DNA from: Anaerolineae bacterium
GTDB lineage: Bacteria; Chloroflexota; Anaerolineae; Promineifilales; Promineifilaceae
Direction: 5' to 3'
DNA: 64,000 nt
Assembly: GCA_023382655.1 (NCBI GenBank)
Contig: JAHDWK010000020.1
Coordinates: 1 to 64,000, forward strand
The notes beneath the pieces are model-generated. The model was not told where the DNA came from. It made no database searches and saw only the letters and a program-made list of their open reading frames with translations. This document shows positions 33,889 to 42,304 of the stretch, piece by piece. The first letter of the stretch is position 1, and the number at the start of each line of letters is the position of its first letter. Made by a program: the position numbers and the translations under genes.

Positions 33889-35397
33889 ATGCACGCTGGC
33901 GACTTACTAAGCAAACGGGCGGAACTGATACCAGATCGAGAGGCGCTGTTGGAACTGGCAACTGGCCGCCGGTTTACCTATGCGGAGCTTAATGCCCGCG
34001 CCAACCGGGCCGCTAACTGGCTGCGTGATTATGGCGTGGGGTTGGGCGACCGGGTGGCGCTGCTGGCGCACAACAGCGTGCTGTATGTGGATTTGCTCTA
34101 TGGCTGTGGCAAGATTGGCGCGGTGTTTACGCCGCTGAACTGGCGGCTGGCGGCGGCGGAACTGCGTTATATTGTGAATGATTGTGCGCCGTGCTTTTTG
34201 ATTTTTGGCTCGGAATTTGAGGCGGCGCTGGCGGAATTGCGGGGCAGTATTCAGGTGGCGCACGTGGTTCCTGAGCATCTATGTGACGCGGCCATGGCGA
34301 AACGGCCGTCTACCGAACCCCCGCGCCCTGTTGACCTGAACGGCGAATCGCCGCACTGCATTCTGTACACCTCCGGCACCACCGGCAAGCCCAAAGGGGC
34401 CATTATTCCCCACCGCCAGCTTTTGTGGAACGCCATCAACACCGTCATCAGTTGGGAACTGACCGCCGTGGACGTCGCCCCCATCTTCACCCCCATGTTT
34501 CATTCCGGCGGCCTGTTTGTCTTTCTGACGCCGCTGTTTTATGTGGGTGGTCGGGTAGTCATTGCCCGCGAATTTGACGCCGAAGAATCGCTGCGAGTGA
34601 TGGAGCGAGAAGGCTGCACGGTGGTTCTGGGTGTGCCCACGCTGTTTCAGGTGTGGCTCAAGACCCCTGTTTTGCCGGAGATTGATTTTAGCCGGATGCG
34701 CTGGTTTATCAGCGGCGGCGCGCCTTGCCCACTCTCGCTGCTGGCAGCCTGGCGGCAAGCTGCCGGCTGTGTTTTTCGCCAGGGCTATGGGCTGACGGAG
34801 GTGGGGCCGAACTGTTTTTCGATGAGTGACGAAGAATCGGTCAGCAAAGCGGGTTCGGTGGGCAAACCGATTTTTCACAGCCAGATGCGCCTGGTGGATG
34901 GCGACGGCCGTGACGTACCGGTGGGCGAAGCGGGCGAACTCATCATTCGCGGCCCGCACGTTTGCGCCGGTTATTTGAACAATCCCCAGGCGACGGCCGA
35001 ATCGCTGCGCGACGGCTGGTTTTATACCGGCGACATGGCCCGCCAGGACGCGGATGGCTACTTCACCATCGCCGGGCGGTTCAAAGACATGATCATCAGC
35101 GGCGGCGAGAATGTGTATGCGGCCGAAGTGGAGGCGGCCTTCCTGGCGCATCCGACGGTGGCCGAATGTGCCCTCATAGGCCAGCCGGACGAAACGTGGG
35201 GCGAGGTGGGCTTGATGGTGACGGTGTTAGCGGCGGGGCAAACGGCCACAGAAGAAGAACTGCAGGATTTTTGCCGCCAACGGCTGGCCCGTTACAAAGT
35301 CCCCCGGCGTGTCATTTTTACCGATGCCCTGCCTTATTCACCCTATGGCAAGGTGATGAAGGCGGAATTGAAGCAGAGATATTTGGTAATTGAGTAA
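33889..35397 (+). CDS. AMP-dependent acyl-CoA synthetase/ligase 1
   Basis: I use ATG 33889, which has GAGGAG 9 bases upstream. The 502-residue product is an ANL-family ligase. It has the P-loop ILYTSGTTGKPKGA, the motif GYGLTEVGPN, WFYTGDMARQDADGYFTIAG, and the hinge GRFKDMIISGGENVYAAEVE. The C-terminal catalytic Lys lies in YGKVMKAELK. It would activate a carboxylic acid to an acyl-CoA through an acyl-AMP. Substrate is unknown. It is followed by an alpha/beta hydrolase and the Liv importer on the same strand, and a related ligase lies at 42301. Confidence 0.9.
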   Translation: MHAGDLLSKRAELIPDREALLELATGRRFTYAELNARANRAANWLRDYGVGLGDRVALLAHNSVLYVDLLYGCGKIGAVFTPLNWRLAAAELRYIVNDCAPCFLIFGSEFEAALAELRGSIQVAHVVPEHLCDAAMAKRPSTEPPRPVDLNGESPHCILYTSGTTGKPKGAIIPHRQLLWNAINTVISWELTAVDVAPIFTPMFHSGGLFVFLTPLFYVGGRVVIAREFDAEESLRVMEREGCTVVLGVPTLFQVWLKTPVLPEIDFSRMRWFISGGAPCPLSLLAAWRQAAGCVFRQGYGLTEVGPNCFSMSDEESVSKAGSVGKPIFHSQMRLVDGDGRDVPVGEAGELIIRGPHVCAGYLNNPQATAESLRDGWFYTGDMARQDADGYFTIAGRFKDMIISGGENVYAAEVEAAFLAHPTVAECALIGQPDETWGEVGLMVTVLAAGQTATEEELQDFCRQRLARYKVPRRVIFTDALPYSPYGKVMKAELKQRYLVIE

Positions 35398-35426
35398 TTG
35401 GGTAATTACGTAATTACCCAATTACA
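35389..35426. repeat. TAATTGGGTAATT-type palindrome
   Basis: AATTGAGTAATTGGGTAATT faces TAATTACCCAATTAC in the 38-base gap between ligase 1 and the hydrolase. The first bases form the end of the ligase coding sequence. Confidence 0.7.
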
Positions 35427-35435
35427 TATCACATC

Positions 35436-36239
35436 ATGCCGACGATTAAAGCGAACAACATCAGCATTGAATACGACATTCATGGTTCTGGCGAGCCACT
35501 CTTATTGATTGCCGGGTTGGGTTATGACCGCTGGATGTGGCACAGGATGATCCCCGGTCTGGCGGCCCATTTCCAGGTGATTGCCTTTGATAACCGGGGC
35601 GTGGGTGGCACAGACAAACCCAAGGGACCGTATACGGCGCAACTGTTGGCGGATGATACGGCCACATTGTTAACGGCACTGGGTGTGGGGCAAACGGCCG
35701 TACTCGGACACTCCATGGGCGGTTTTGTGGCCCAGGCATTGGCGCTCAGTTACCCGCACCTGGTCAGTAAGCTGATTCTGTCGGCGACCAACTTTGGTGG
35801 CCCCAACCACATGCGGATTACCCAGGAGGCACTGCTGGTGCTGATGGACAGCCGGGGCGACCCCATTGAACGGTTGCGGCGCGGTATTCTGGTGAGCACC
35901 GCGCCCGGTTTTGCCGAGGCGCAGCCCGAATTTATCGAGGAGTGGGTGGCTTACCGGGTGGCACATCCCCTGGACCCGGCGGCGTACGAGGCCCAGTTAG
36001 CCATTGGCCTGGCGTTGATGTCTGATGAGGCCAGTTTTGAACACAAACTGGCTCAGGTGCCAGCACCGACGCTGATTTTGTTTGGCGACTGTGACAAGGT
36101 GGTGCCGCCGGGAAATGCCGATTTGTTGGCACAGCAGATGCCGGACAGCAGGGTTGTCTTGCTGCCGGGCGTGGGCCATTTTTATCCCTTTGAAGCGCCG
36201 GAACTGGCGGTGACGGCCGTCAGGCAGTTTTTGAGCTAG
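35436..36239 (+). CDS. Alpha/beta hydrolase 2
   Basis: A 267-residue hydrolase starting MPTIKANNISIEYDIHGSGE. The oxyanion strand is LLLIAGLGYDRWMW, the nucleophile elbow is GHSMGGF, the acid is in LILFGDCDKVVPP and the His is in LLPGVGHFYPFEAPE. It resembles 3-oxoadipate enol-lactonase-like and other C-C or ester hydrolases, but specificity cannot be set. Its place between an acyl-CoA ligase and a Liv-type importer suggests a role in breakdown of an imported acid or ester. Confidence 0.87.
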   Translation: MPTIKANNISIEYDIHGSGEPLLLIAGLGYDRWMWHRMIPGLAAHFQVIAFDNRGVGGTDKPKGPYTAQLLADDTATLLTALGVGQTAVLGHSMGGFVAQALALSYPHLVSKLILSATNFGGPNHMRITQEALLVLMDSRGDPIERLRRGILVSTAPGFAEAQPEFIEEWVAYRVAHPLDPAAYEAQLAIGLALMSDEASFEHKLAQVPAPTLILFGDCDKVVPPGNADLLAQQMPDSRVVLLPGVGHFYPFEAPELAVTAVRQFLS

Positions 36240-36240
36240 A

Positions 36241-36273
36241 AGATTGGTTCCATCTTCAAGATCGAACCAATCT
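36241..36273. terminator. Hairpin after hydrolase 2 (GATTGGTTC type)
   Basis: AGATTGGTTCCATCTT faces AAGATCGAACCAATCT, followed by AAAAAGA. It is a copy of the hairpin at 33332. About 130 bases further, before livJ, there are two CGGCCG words but no clear promoter. Confidence 0.5.
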
Positions 36274-36406
36274 AAAAAGACCACTTGTGGAGGACTGTTA
36301 TGGGATGATTTGGACAAGAACAGACAACATGATTATTGATAAACGGCCGTGCCTAATCCCCAACCGGACGGCCGAAAATGATTAACTCTATGGAGGAGTA
36401 GAACCG

Positions 36407-37894
36407 ATGAACCGTAAACGATTTTTTACCTTATTGATATTGTTGTTGACCTTTGCCTTGTTGATCGCGGCCTGTAGTGGCGCGCAGGAAACGGCAACGG
36501 CCGTGCCCACCGAAGCGCCGGCCGAAGAACCCGCCGCGGAAGTCCAGGCAGAGCCAACTGAAGAACCGATGGAAGAGCCAACAGAAGCACCGGCCGAAGA
36601 GCCGACGGCAGAGCCAGTGGAAGAACCAACAGAGGAGCCAATGGAAGAACCGACGGCAGAACCAGCCGCTGAAGAGCCAATGGCTGAACTTTCCTGTGAC
36701 GAACCTGTCAAGGTTGGTTTCATTACCGACCAGACCGGCTCCCTGGCTATCTATGGCGCACATATGCTGCGCTCTTTCCCGCTGGGCATGGAATATGCTA
36801 CCGGCGACCCCGGCACATCTGGCGATGGGTACACCAGCTACATGTTGGGCGACTGTGAAATCCAGGTTTACATCATGGATGACCAGAGCAACCCGGAAAA
36901 TACGGCCACCGTAGGCCGGGAACTGGTGGAAGTGATTGGCGTGGATTTCCTGGTAGGGACGGTCAGCTCTGGCGCTACCGCCACCTTGCAAGAATTGGCC
37001 CGCGACAATGAAGTTATTCACATTGCTGCCCCTGCTGCCGCCAATGACCTCACCGGGGCCACGTTTAATGAATACTCCTTCCGCACCAGCCGCAACAACT
37101 ATCAAGACGCGGTCAACATCTGCCAATACCTGACCTCTCAATATAATAACTTTGTGCAGATTGCACCCGATTACTCGTTTGGTCAGGGTAGCGCCGCTGC
37201 TTTCCGCGACGCCTGCACGTTGTATGGCGGTGAGTTTGTGGCGGATGACATTTTCGCTCCCGCCGACACCACTGACTTCACGGCTTACATGGATTCGGTA
37301 TTTACGGCCGTGGACAATGGCGCGGAAGCTCTGATTGTCACCTGGGCCGGTGGCGGTTTTGTGCCCTTGCTGCAAGCGGCTAACGACCTGGGCGTGACGG
37401 ATGAAATTCCGATTGCCTCTGCTTTTGTGGACAACGTGGTCATGCCCGCCTTCTTTGCTAATGCCATTGGCTCCACCAGCGGCATCCTCTATCATTACAC
37501 GCTGGCCGATAATGAAATCAACGATTGGTTGGTTGAGCAGACGATGGCCCGCTTTAGCACACCGCCCGACCTCTTCGATGCCGACGCCATGAACGCCGCC
37601 CTCCTGATCGTGGAAGCGATCAAAGTGACCGGCGGTGATACCAGCGTGGATGCGCTGATTGCGGCAATGGAAGGCATGGAGTTTGAAGGGCCAAAAGGAA
37701 CGATCTATATCCGCCCTGAAGACCATGTAGCCATCCAGGATATGTATGTGGCCACCTTGCTCAATGTGGACGATCCTGAATTCCGTTACTTTGAGCCGGT
37801 AGCCACCAACCGACCAGACGTACCTTGTCTCTTGCCGGAGGCGCTGCAAGAACGCTGCGGCGATTTGCCGATTGGCAGTCTGAGCGGGCAGTAA
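36407..37894 (+). CDS. livJ: Branched-chain amino acid-type ABC transporter solute-binding lipoprotein
   Basis: GGAGGAG lies 9 bases before the ATG. The 495-residue product has a lipoprotein signal (LLIAACSG, Cys about 23), then an acidic Glu/Pro/Thr repeat linker (about 27-95). The type I periplasmic-binding fold follows: VKVGFITDQTGSLAIYGAHM, DDQSNPENTATVGRELVEVI and GTVSSGATATLQELARDNEV. It matches the LivJ/amide-binding group that carries amino acids, urea or aromatic acids. The flanking acyl-CoA ligases favour an organic acid here, but that is inferred. It is the first gene of a five-gene importer. Confidence 0.9.
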   Translation: MNRKRFFTLLILLLTFALLIAACSGAQETATAVPTEAPAEEPAAEVQAEPTEEPMEEPTEAPAEEPTAEPVEEPTEEPMEEPTAEPAAEEPMAELSCDEPVKVGFITDQTGSLAIYGAHMLRSFPLGMEYATGDPGTSGDGYTSYMLGDCEIQVYIMDDQSNPENTATVGRELVEVIGVDFLVGTVSSGATATLQELARDNEVIHIAAPAAANDLTGATFNEYSFRTSRNNYQDAVNICQYLTSQYNNFVQIAPDYSFGQGSAAAFRDACTLYGGEFVADDIFAPADTTDFTAYMDSVFTAVDNGAEALIVTWAGGGFVPLLQAANDLGVTDEIPIASAFVDNVVMPAFFANAIGSTSGILYHYTLADNEINDWLVEQTMARFSTPPDLFDADAMNAALLIVEAIKVTGGDTSVDALIAAMEGMEFEGPKGTIYIRPEDHVAIQDMYVATLLNVDDPEFRYFEPVATNRPDVPCLLPEALQERCGDLPIGSLSGQ

Positions 37895-37931
37895 ACTGGT
37901 AATTGGGTAATTACGTAATTACCCAATTACT
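37895..37931. repeat. TAATTGGGTAATT-type palindrome
   Basis: TAATTGGGTAATTACGTAATTACCCAATTA is a nearly perfect 30-base palindrome between livJ and livG. The next gene's ribosome site GAGGAC follows it. The sequence is quoted here only by its two arms of 13-14 bases around ACGT. Confidence 0.75.
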
Positions 37932-37943
37932 TTCTGAGGACAA

Positions 37944-38717
37944 ATGGCCGAACCCATCATTCTGGAAACCCACAATTTGCGCCGGGAGTTTGGGGCGCTG
38001 GTGGCGGTGGACGGCGTCAGCCTGCAAGTGCGGGCGCGGACGCTGCATTCCATCATCGGGCCAAATGGCGCGGGCAAAACCACTTTTTTTAACCTGTTGA
38101 GTGGCAATTTGAAGCCAACCGGTGGCCGTATTGTCTACAAAGGACAGGATATTACCCGATTGCCGGTACACAAAACGGCGCATCTGGGTATCGGCCGTTC
38201 CTTTCAGATTACCAACATCTTCCCCAATTTGACCGTGTTGGAAAATATCCGTCTCTCTTGCCAGGCGTTAGGGCGAGATAACTTCCGCTTCTGGAAGTCG
38301 CATCGTCGTTTGCAGCAGTATGAGGAGCGGGCCTGGACGGTGGTTAACCAGGTGGGGCTGGCAGAGCAGGCTTTGCTGCCGGCGCGTATGCTGCCGCACG
38401 GGGCGCAGCGCAAGTTGGAACTGGGCATGATTTTAGCGCCAGACCCGGAACTGCTGCTGCTGGATGAACCAACGGCGGGCATGGCCTCGGAGCAGGTGCC
38501 GGAATTGATGGCGCTGATTCAGACCATTCAGGCAGGTGGGCAAAAGACGGTGATGCTGGTGGAACACAATATGAATGTGGTGATGAATTATTCAGGCCGG
38601 ATTACGGTAATGCATCACGGCGCGGTGCTGGCCGAAGGCGCCCCGTCCGAGATTGCGGCCAATGAAATGGTGCAGACGGCTTATTTGGGTGAGTTGTATA
38701 GGAATGTAATTGAGTAA
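37944..38717 (+). CDS. livG: Branched-chain-type ABC transporter ATP-binding protein LivG
   Basis: The 257-residue ATPase has Walker A GPNGAGKTTFFN, Walker B LLLLDEPTAGM and the switch His in VMLVEHNMNVVM. The signature loop reads LPHGAQRKLELGM instead of LSYGQQR, a modest variant. The extra loop after Q (SHRRLQQYEERAWTVVNQVG) is typical of LivG. It forms the ATPase pair with LivF downstream, separated only by a palindromic repeat. Confidence 0.93.
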   Translation: MAEPIILETHNLRREFGALVAVDGVSLQVRARTLHSIIGPNGAGKTTFFNLLSGNLKPTGGRIVYKGQDITRLPVHKTAHLGIGRSFQITNIFPNLTVLENIRLSCQALGRDNFRFWKSHRRLQQYEERAWTVVNQVGLAEQALLPARMLPHGAQRKLELGMILAPDPELLLLDEPTAGMASEQVPELMALIQTIQAGGQKTVMLVEHNMNVVMNYSGRITVMHHGAVLAEGAPSEIAANEMVQTAYLGELYRNVIE

Positions 38718-38765
38718 TTGGGTAATTGCTCTAATTACTCCATTACCCAATTACTCAATTACTTT
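38706..38765. repeat. TAATTGGGTAATT-type palindrome
   Basis: GTAATTGAGTAATTGGGTAA faces TTACCCAATTACTCAATTAC around a CTCTAATTACTCC centre. It overlaps the last codons of livG (VIE, stop), so the repeat contributes the C-terminal residues. It fills the gap to livF. Confidence 0.75.
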
Positions 38766-38772
38766 ATAAACA

Positions 38773-39477
38773 ATGGGCAACCTTTTAGAAGTCCAGGAAA
38801 TTCACACCTTTATCGGCCAGTTCCACATTTTGGAAGGGGTCAATTTGGAAGTGCCGGTGGGGAGTATCACGGCCGTGCTTGGCCGTAATGGCGCGGGCAA
38901 AACCACCACCCTCAAATCTATCCTGGGGCTGACGCCGCCGCGCAGTGGCCGGGTGATTTTTGACGGGCAGGAGATTCAGGGGCGGCGCAGTTTTGATATT
39001 GCCGCTTTGGGCATTGGCTATGTGCCCGAACACCGGGCCATTTTCCGCGACCTGAGCGTGCTGGAAAACCTGAAAATCGCCGAACGCAAAAAGGGCGACC
39101 TGGCCCGGAAAGAGGAATTCATTTTTAATTTATTCCCTGATTTGCAGCGGTTGATCAAACTGCCGGGCACCAACCTGTCTGGCGGGCAGCAGCAAATGTT
39201 GGCGGTGGCCCGCGCCCTGGTGCCGGATAACCGGCTGCTGCTCATTGACGAACCCAGCGAAGGGTTGGCCCCGGTGATTATTGAACAGATGATGGAAGCG
39301 ATCCGCCAGCTTTCGGCCAATACGACGGTGGTGCTGGTGGAGCAAAACTTTCTGATGGCCAGCCGGTTGGCGGAGCGGTATGTGATTGTGGACGAGGGAC
39401 ATACGGTGAAACATGGTCTGATGGCTGACCTGATGGATGACCGGGCTACCATTCACCGGTATCTGGGCGCAGCCTAG
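38773..39477 (+). CDS. livF: Branched-chain-type ABC transporter ATP-binding protein LivF
   Basis: The 234-residue ATPase has Walker A GRNGAGKTTTLK, signature LSGGQQQMLAVARAL, Walker B LLLIDEPSEGL and switch His replaced by Gln in VVLVEQNFLMA, as is normal for LivF. There is no clear Shine-Dalgarno sequence before the ATG, since the preceding palindrome ends 8 bases upstream. It acts with LivG on the LivHM permeases. Confidence 0.93.
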   Translation: MGNLLEVQEIHTFIGQFHILEGVNLEVPVGSITAVLGRNGAGKTTTLKSILGLTPPRSGRVIFDGQEIQGRRSFDIAALGIGYVPEHRAIFRDLSVLENLKIAERKKGDLARKEEFIFNLFPDLQRLIKLPGTNLSGGQQQMLAVARALVPDNRLLLIDEPSEGLAPVIIEQMMEAIRQLSANTTVVLVEQNFLMASRLAERYVIVDEGHTVKHGLMADLMDDRATIHRYLGAA

Positions 39478-39479
39478 AG

Positions 39480-39575
39480 GCGGTAATCCGTAATCGGTAA
39501 TCCGTAATCCGTAATCGGTGAGTGGTGAGGGGATGAGAGAGAGTTCATAATTCATCCTTCATAATTCATAATTCT
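39480..39575. repeat. GTAATCCG-type repeat plus AT-rich direct repeat
   Basis: Five tandem words of the form GTAATCCG/GTAATCGG (39482-39520) are followed by a TTCATAATTC word repeated several times up to 39574. The block separates livF from livH and ends directly at the livH GGAGG ribosome site. Confidence 0.65.
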
Positions 39576-39587
39576 GGAGGTAATACA

Positions 39588-41129
39588 TTGGTGACACTGC
39601 AAAAGAATCGGCTGCAACTGATTACGCTGGCGGTGATCGGGGTTTTGTTTCTAACGGCCGTGCAAAGCATGGAACCGCGTGATTGGGTCATTACCGTCAT
39701 GCGGGGGTTGTCGGTGGGGGCCATTACCTTCCTGGTGGCGGCCGGGCTGTCGCTTATTTTTGGCCTGATGGATGTGCTGAATCTGGCGCATGGCGAGCTG
39801 TTTATGCTGGGGGCGTATGTGGGCTGGACGGTTTTTGTGCGCCCGGATACGTTTGTGGACGTGCTGCCGCTGCTGCTGCTGCTGGCGGCTGGACTGCTGC
39901 TGACAGCGTTGTGGGAATCGCTGCTGGCGCGTTGGCGGCTGTCGCCCCGGCTGGCGCGGCTGTGGCCCTGGCTGGCGCTGGTCTTGTCGTTGGCGGTGCT
40001 GGCAACGGCCGTGCCCCGTTATTCCATTGCCATCTGGAATCCGGCGGTCTATTCGGAAAGCCCCATTACCTATTCGCTGGCGCTGGAGCAGGGGAATCTG
40101 GCGCTGCCTGCGGCGCAGGCAAATCCGCTGTATCTGCTGCTGGTTATTTTTCTGGGGATGGCGCTGTTTGCGGTGGCCATGGCCGGTTTCCGGCAGCGTC
40201 GGGAAGTGGGAGTACGGCCAACGGCCGTGGCCCGGCGTCCGCTCATCTTTGCTGTCGTTTTGTTGGTTTTGGCGCTGCTTGTCCATTTTGGCAATGATGC
40301 CTTCACGACCGGTTTGCTTAACAAGGGCACCACCTGGCGCTTTTTCCTGGCGATGGCGGTGGCCGCGCTGGTGGGCGTGGTGTTGGGAGGCGTGGTGGAA
40401 GTGACGATGATACGGCCGTTGTACAGCCGCCCCATTTATCAACTCATGCTGACCCTGGGTCTGGGTTTCATCATCATCGAGGTAGTACGCTCAATTTGGG
40501 GCCGGCCCGAATTCACCATGCCCAGAGCCGCCCTTTTTACTGGCAGCGGCGATGGCTGCCCGGCGACCAGCCTGGCCGATTTGCTGGCACATCAATGTTC
40601 AACGGTGATTTTGTTTGACGGCCGTCTGCGCGCCTACAACGAAATTTTCATCGTCCTGGTGGGCCTCATCGTCCTGGTCACGGTCTGGCTCGTTTTGCAG
40701 CGCACCCGCATCGGCATGATCATCCGCGCTGGGGTGCAAGACAGCGAAATGGTGGAAGCGCTGGGCATCAACGTGCGCCAGGTATTTACGCTGGTGTTTG
40801 CCTTGGGGGTAGGATTGGCGGCGATGGGTGGCGTATTGGCCGCCCCCTCGGTGGGCCTGTCGCCGGATATGGGCACCCGCTTTTTGCTGCTGGCGCTCAT
40901 CGCCCTGGCCATTGGCGGCCTGACCAGTTTTCCAGGGGCCGCAGCCGGGGCGGTGTTAGTGGGCTTGCTGCAACAGTTCATCATCAAATACGGGCAAATC
41001 GGCATCAACCTGCCGTTCCTGGCCGAACCATTCAAACCTTCACCGCCCCTTGTGCCCGCTTCGGTGGTGCTGTTGATGGTCATTATTTTGCTGGTACTGC
41101 CCAATGGCCTCTTTGGCCGAAATGAATAG
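39588..41129 (+). CDS. livH: Branched-chain-type ABC transporter permease LivH with large internal insertion
   Basis: GGAGG at 39576-39580 precedes a TTG (39588) and a GTG (39591), either of which may be the start. The 513-residue protein begins like LivH (GAITFLVAAGLSLIFGLMDV, LNLAHGELFMLGAYVGW). It then has about 170 extra residues (roughly 85-255) with four to five hydrophobic segments, and resumes with GVVEVTMIRPLYSRPIYQLM. The end is normal (ALAIGGLTSFPGAAAGAVLV, VLPNGLFGR). Usual LivH proteins have about 300 residues. The insertion is hydrophobic and in frame, so the gene seems functional. Confidence 0.88.
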   Translation: MVTLQKNRLQLITLAVIGVLFLTAVQSMEPRDWVITVMRGLSVGAITFLVAAGLSLIFGLMDVLNLAHGELFMLGAYVGWTVFVRPDTFVDVLPLLLLLAAGLLLTALWESLLARWRLSPRLARLWPWLALVLSLAVLATAVPRYSIAIWNPAVYSESPITYSLALEQGNLALPAAQANPLYLLLVIFLGMALFAVAMAGFRQRREVGVRPTAVARRPLIFAVVLLVLALLVHFGNDAFTTGLLNKGTTWRFFLAMAVAALVGVVLGGVVEVTMIRPLYSRPIYQLMLTLGLGFIIIEVVRSIWGRPEFTMPRAALFTGSGDGCPATSLADLLAHQCSTVILFDGRLRAYNEIFIVLVGLIVLVTVWLVLQRTRIGMIIRAGVQDSEMVEALGINVRQVFTLVFALGVGLAAMGGVLAAPSVGLSPDMGTRFLLLALIALAIGGLTSFPGAAAGAVLVGLLQQFIIKYGQIGINLPFLAEPFKPSPPLVPASVVLLMVIILLVLPNGLFGRNE

Positions 41130-41134
41130 GGAAG

Positions 41135-41195
41135 GTTATCGGTAACCGGTAATCGGTTGACGGACTTCGGATTACGGATTACGTTGCACGGAATA
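41135..41195. repeat. GTAATCGG-type palindrome
   Basis: GGTTATCGGTAACCGGTAATC followed by CGGATTACGGATTACG and a CACGG/CCGTG-like end lies between livH and livM. It belongs to the GTAATCCG family. Confidence 0.6.
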
Positions 41196-41215
41196 CGGCT
41201 CACGGGAGTTTGAGA

Positions 41216-42304
41216 ATGCAAACAACGGTTTCTAAAACGGGCGTGGCCCAAAATCGCATGACTGGATGGATGAAGGATAACGCCGGTTTGTTGGCCCTCT
41301 TGTTGGGGCTGATCCTCTTCCCCTTTCTGGTGGCGCTGGCCGACGGCCAATCTTTTGGCGACGTGCTGGCTAACAACTCAGGCAACGCCAAATTTTTGCA
41401 GGGTTTGTTGATTGAGGTGTACATCCTGGCGATTTATGCCATCAGTTATGACCTGATTTTGGGCGTGACCGGGCTGCTTTCTTTTGGGCACGCCATGTTT
41501 TTTGCCGTCGGCGCTTATTTTACGGGTATCGCCTTTAAGAATTTGGGGTGGGGATTGGGGGCAACACTGGCCGGATTGGTTGTGTTGGGGGTGGCGCAGG
41601 CGTTGTTGTTTGGCATTGTGCTGCCGCGGGTAAAGGGCATAACTTTTGCGCTGGTGACATTGGGTATTGCCTCTATGTTTTTTATCGTGGTGCAGGCCAG
41701 TGAACTGGCGGCCTGGACGGGGGCGGACGTGGGGCTGCAAGGGGTGATTGCGCCCGCGTTTTTGAATACGTCCAATGAACGGTTCCAGCTTTACCTGATT
41801 ACGCTGCTCTTTACCTTTTTGGTTTACCTGGTTTACCGCCGCTTTGTAGATTCACCGACAGGGCGTGTGTGTGTGGCTATCCGCGAAAATGAGAACCGGG
41901 CGCTGATGTTGGGGTACAACACCTTTTATTTCAAATTGGCGGCATTGATATTGGCTTCCATTACGGCCGTGTTCGCCGGTTTTTTCCACACCATCCACCA
42001 ACCCATTGTCAGCCCCAACATTGCCGGTCTGGGTTGGACGGTGGCGGCTTTGTTGATGATTCTCATTGGCGGGGTAGGCACGTTGAGTGGGGCGATGATT
42101 GGCGCGGCCGTGTTTCGGCTGCTGCAATTCTACCTGGATCGGTGGTTTGGCCACGCCTCCAGCTTTCTGCTCGGACTCATTTACGTGGGCATTGTCCTGT
42201 TTATCCCCTATGGCATCGTCGGCACCTGGCGCGCCAAAGCGATTGAACGGCAGCGCGGCTGGCAGCGGCTGCTGAAGCTGTTTGGTTTGGAGAAAGAGCC
42301 TTAA
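41216..42304 (+). CDS. livM: Branched-chain-type ABC transporter permease LivM
   Basis: The ATG at 41216 has GGGAG 7 bases upstream; the TTG at 41210 is less likely. The 362-residue product has the LivM pattern: LAIYAISYDLILGVTGLLSF then GHAMFFAVGAYFTGIA, a middle variable part, RAIREN-like RVCVAIRENENRALMLGYN, and FAGFFHTIHQPIVSPNIAGL. It completes the five-gene importer. Its last four bases overlap the end of the convergent ligase 2. Confidence 0.92.
   Translation: MQTTVSKTGVAQNRMTGWMKDNAGLLALLLGLILFPFLVALADGQSFGDVLANNSGNAKFLQGLLIEVYILAIYAISYDLILGVTGLLSFGHAMFFAVGAYFTGIAFKNLGWGLGATLAGLVVLGVAQALLFGIVLPRVKGITFALVTLGIASMFFIVVQASELAAWTGADVGLQGVIAPAFLNTSNERFQLYLITLLFTFLVYLVYRRFVDSPTGRVCVAIRENENRALMLGYNTFYFKLAALILASITAVFAGFFHTIHQPIVSPNIAGLGWTVAALLMILIGGVGTLSGAMIGAAVFRLLQFYLDRWFGHASSFLLGLIYVGIVLFIPYGIVGTWRAKAIERQRGWQRLLKLFGLEKEP

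Noticed and set aside
33676..33894. Minus-strand frame of 72 codons before ligase 1
   Set aside because: It spans several inverted repeats, has no ribosome site and shows no protein-like composition.
34279..35151. Long minus-strand frame opposite acyl-CoA ligase 1
   Set aside because: The sense strand has all ANL motifs. The antisense product is rich in His, Arg and Gly and lacks a ribosome site.
36431..37849. Long open reading frame (472 codons) antisense to the livJ-type gene
   Set aside because: It lies opposite a clear lipoprotein solute-binding gene with signal, linker and fold motifs. The antisense translation has no recognisable domain and is a by-product of codon bias.
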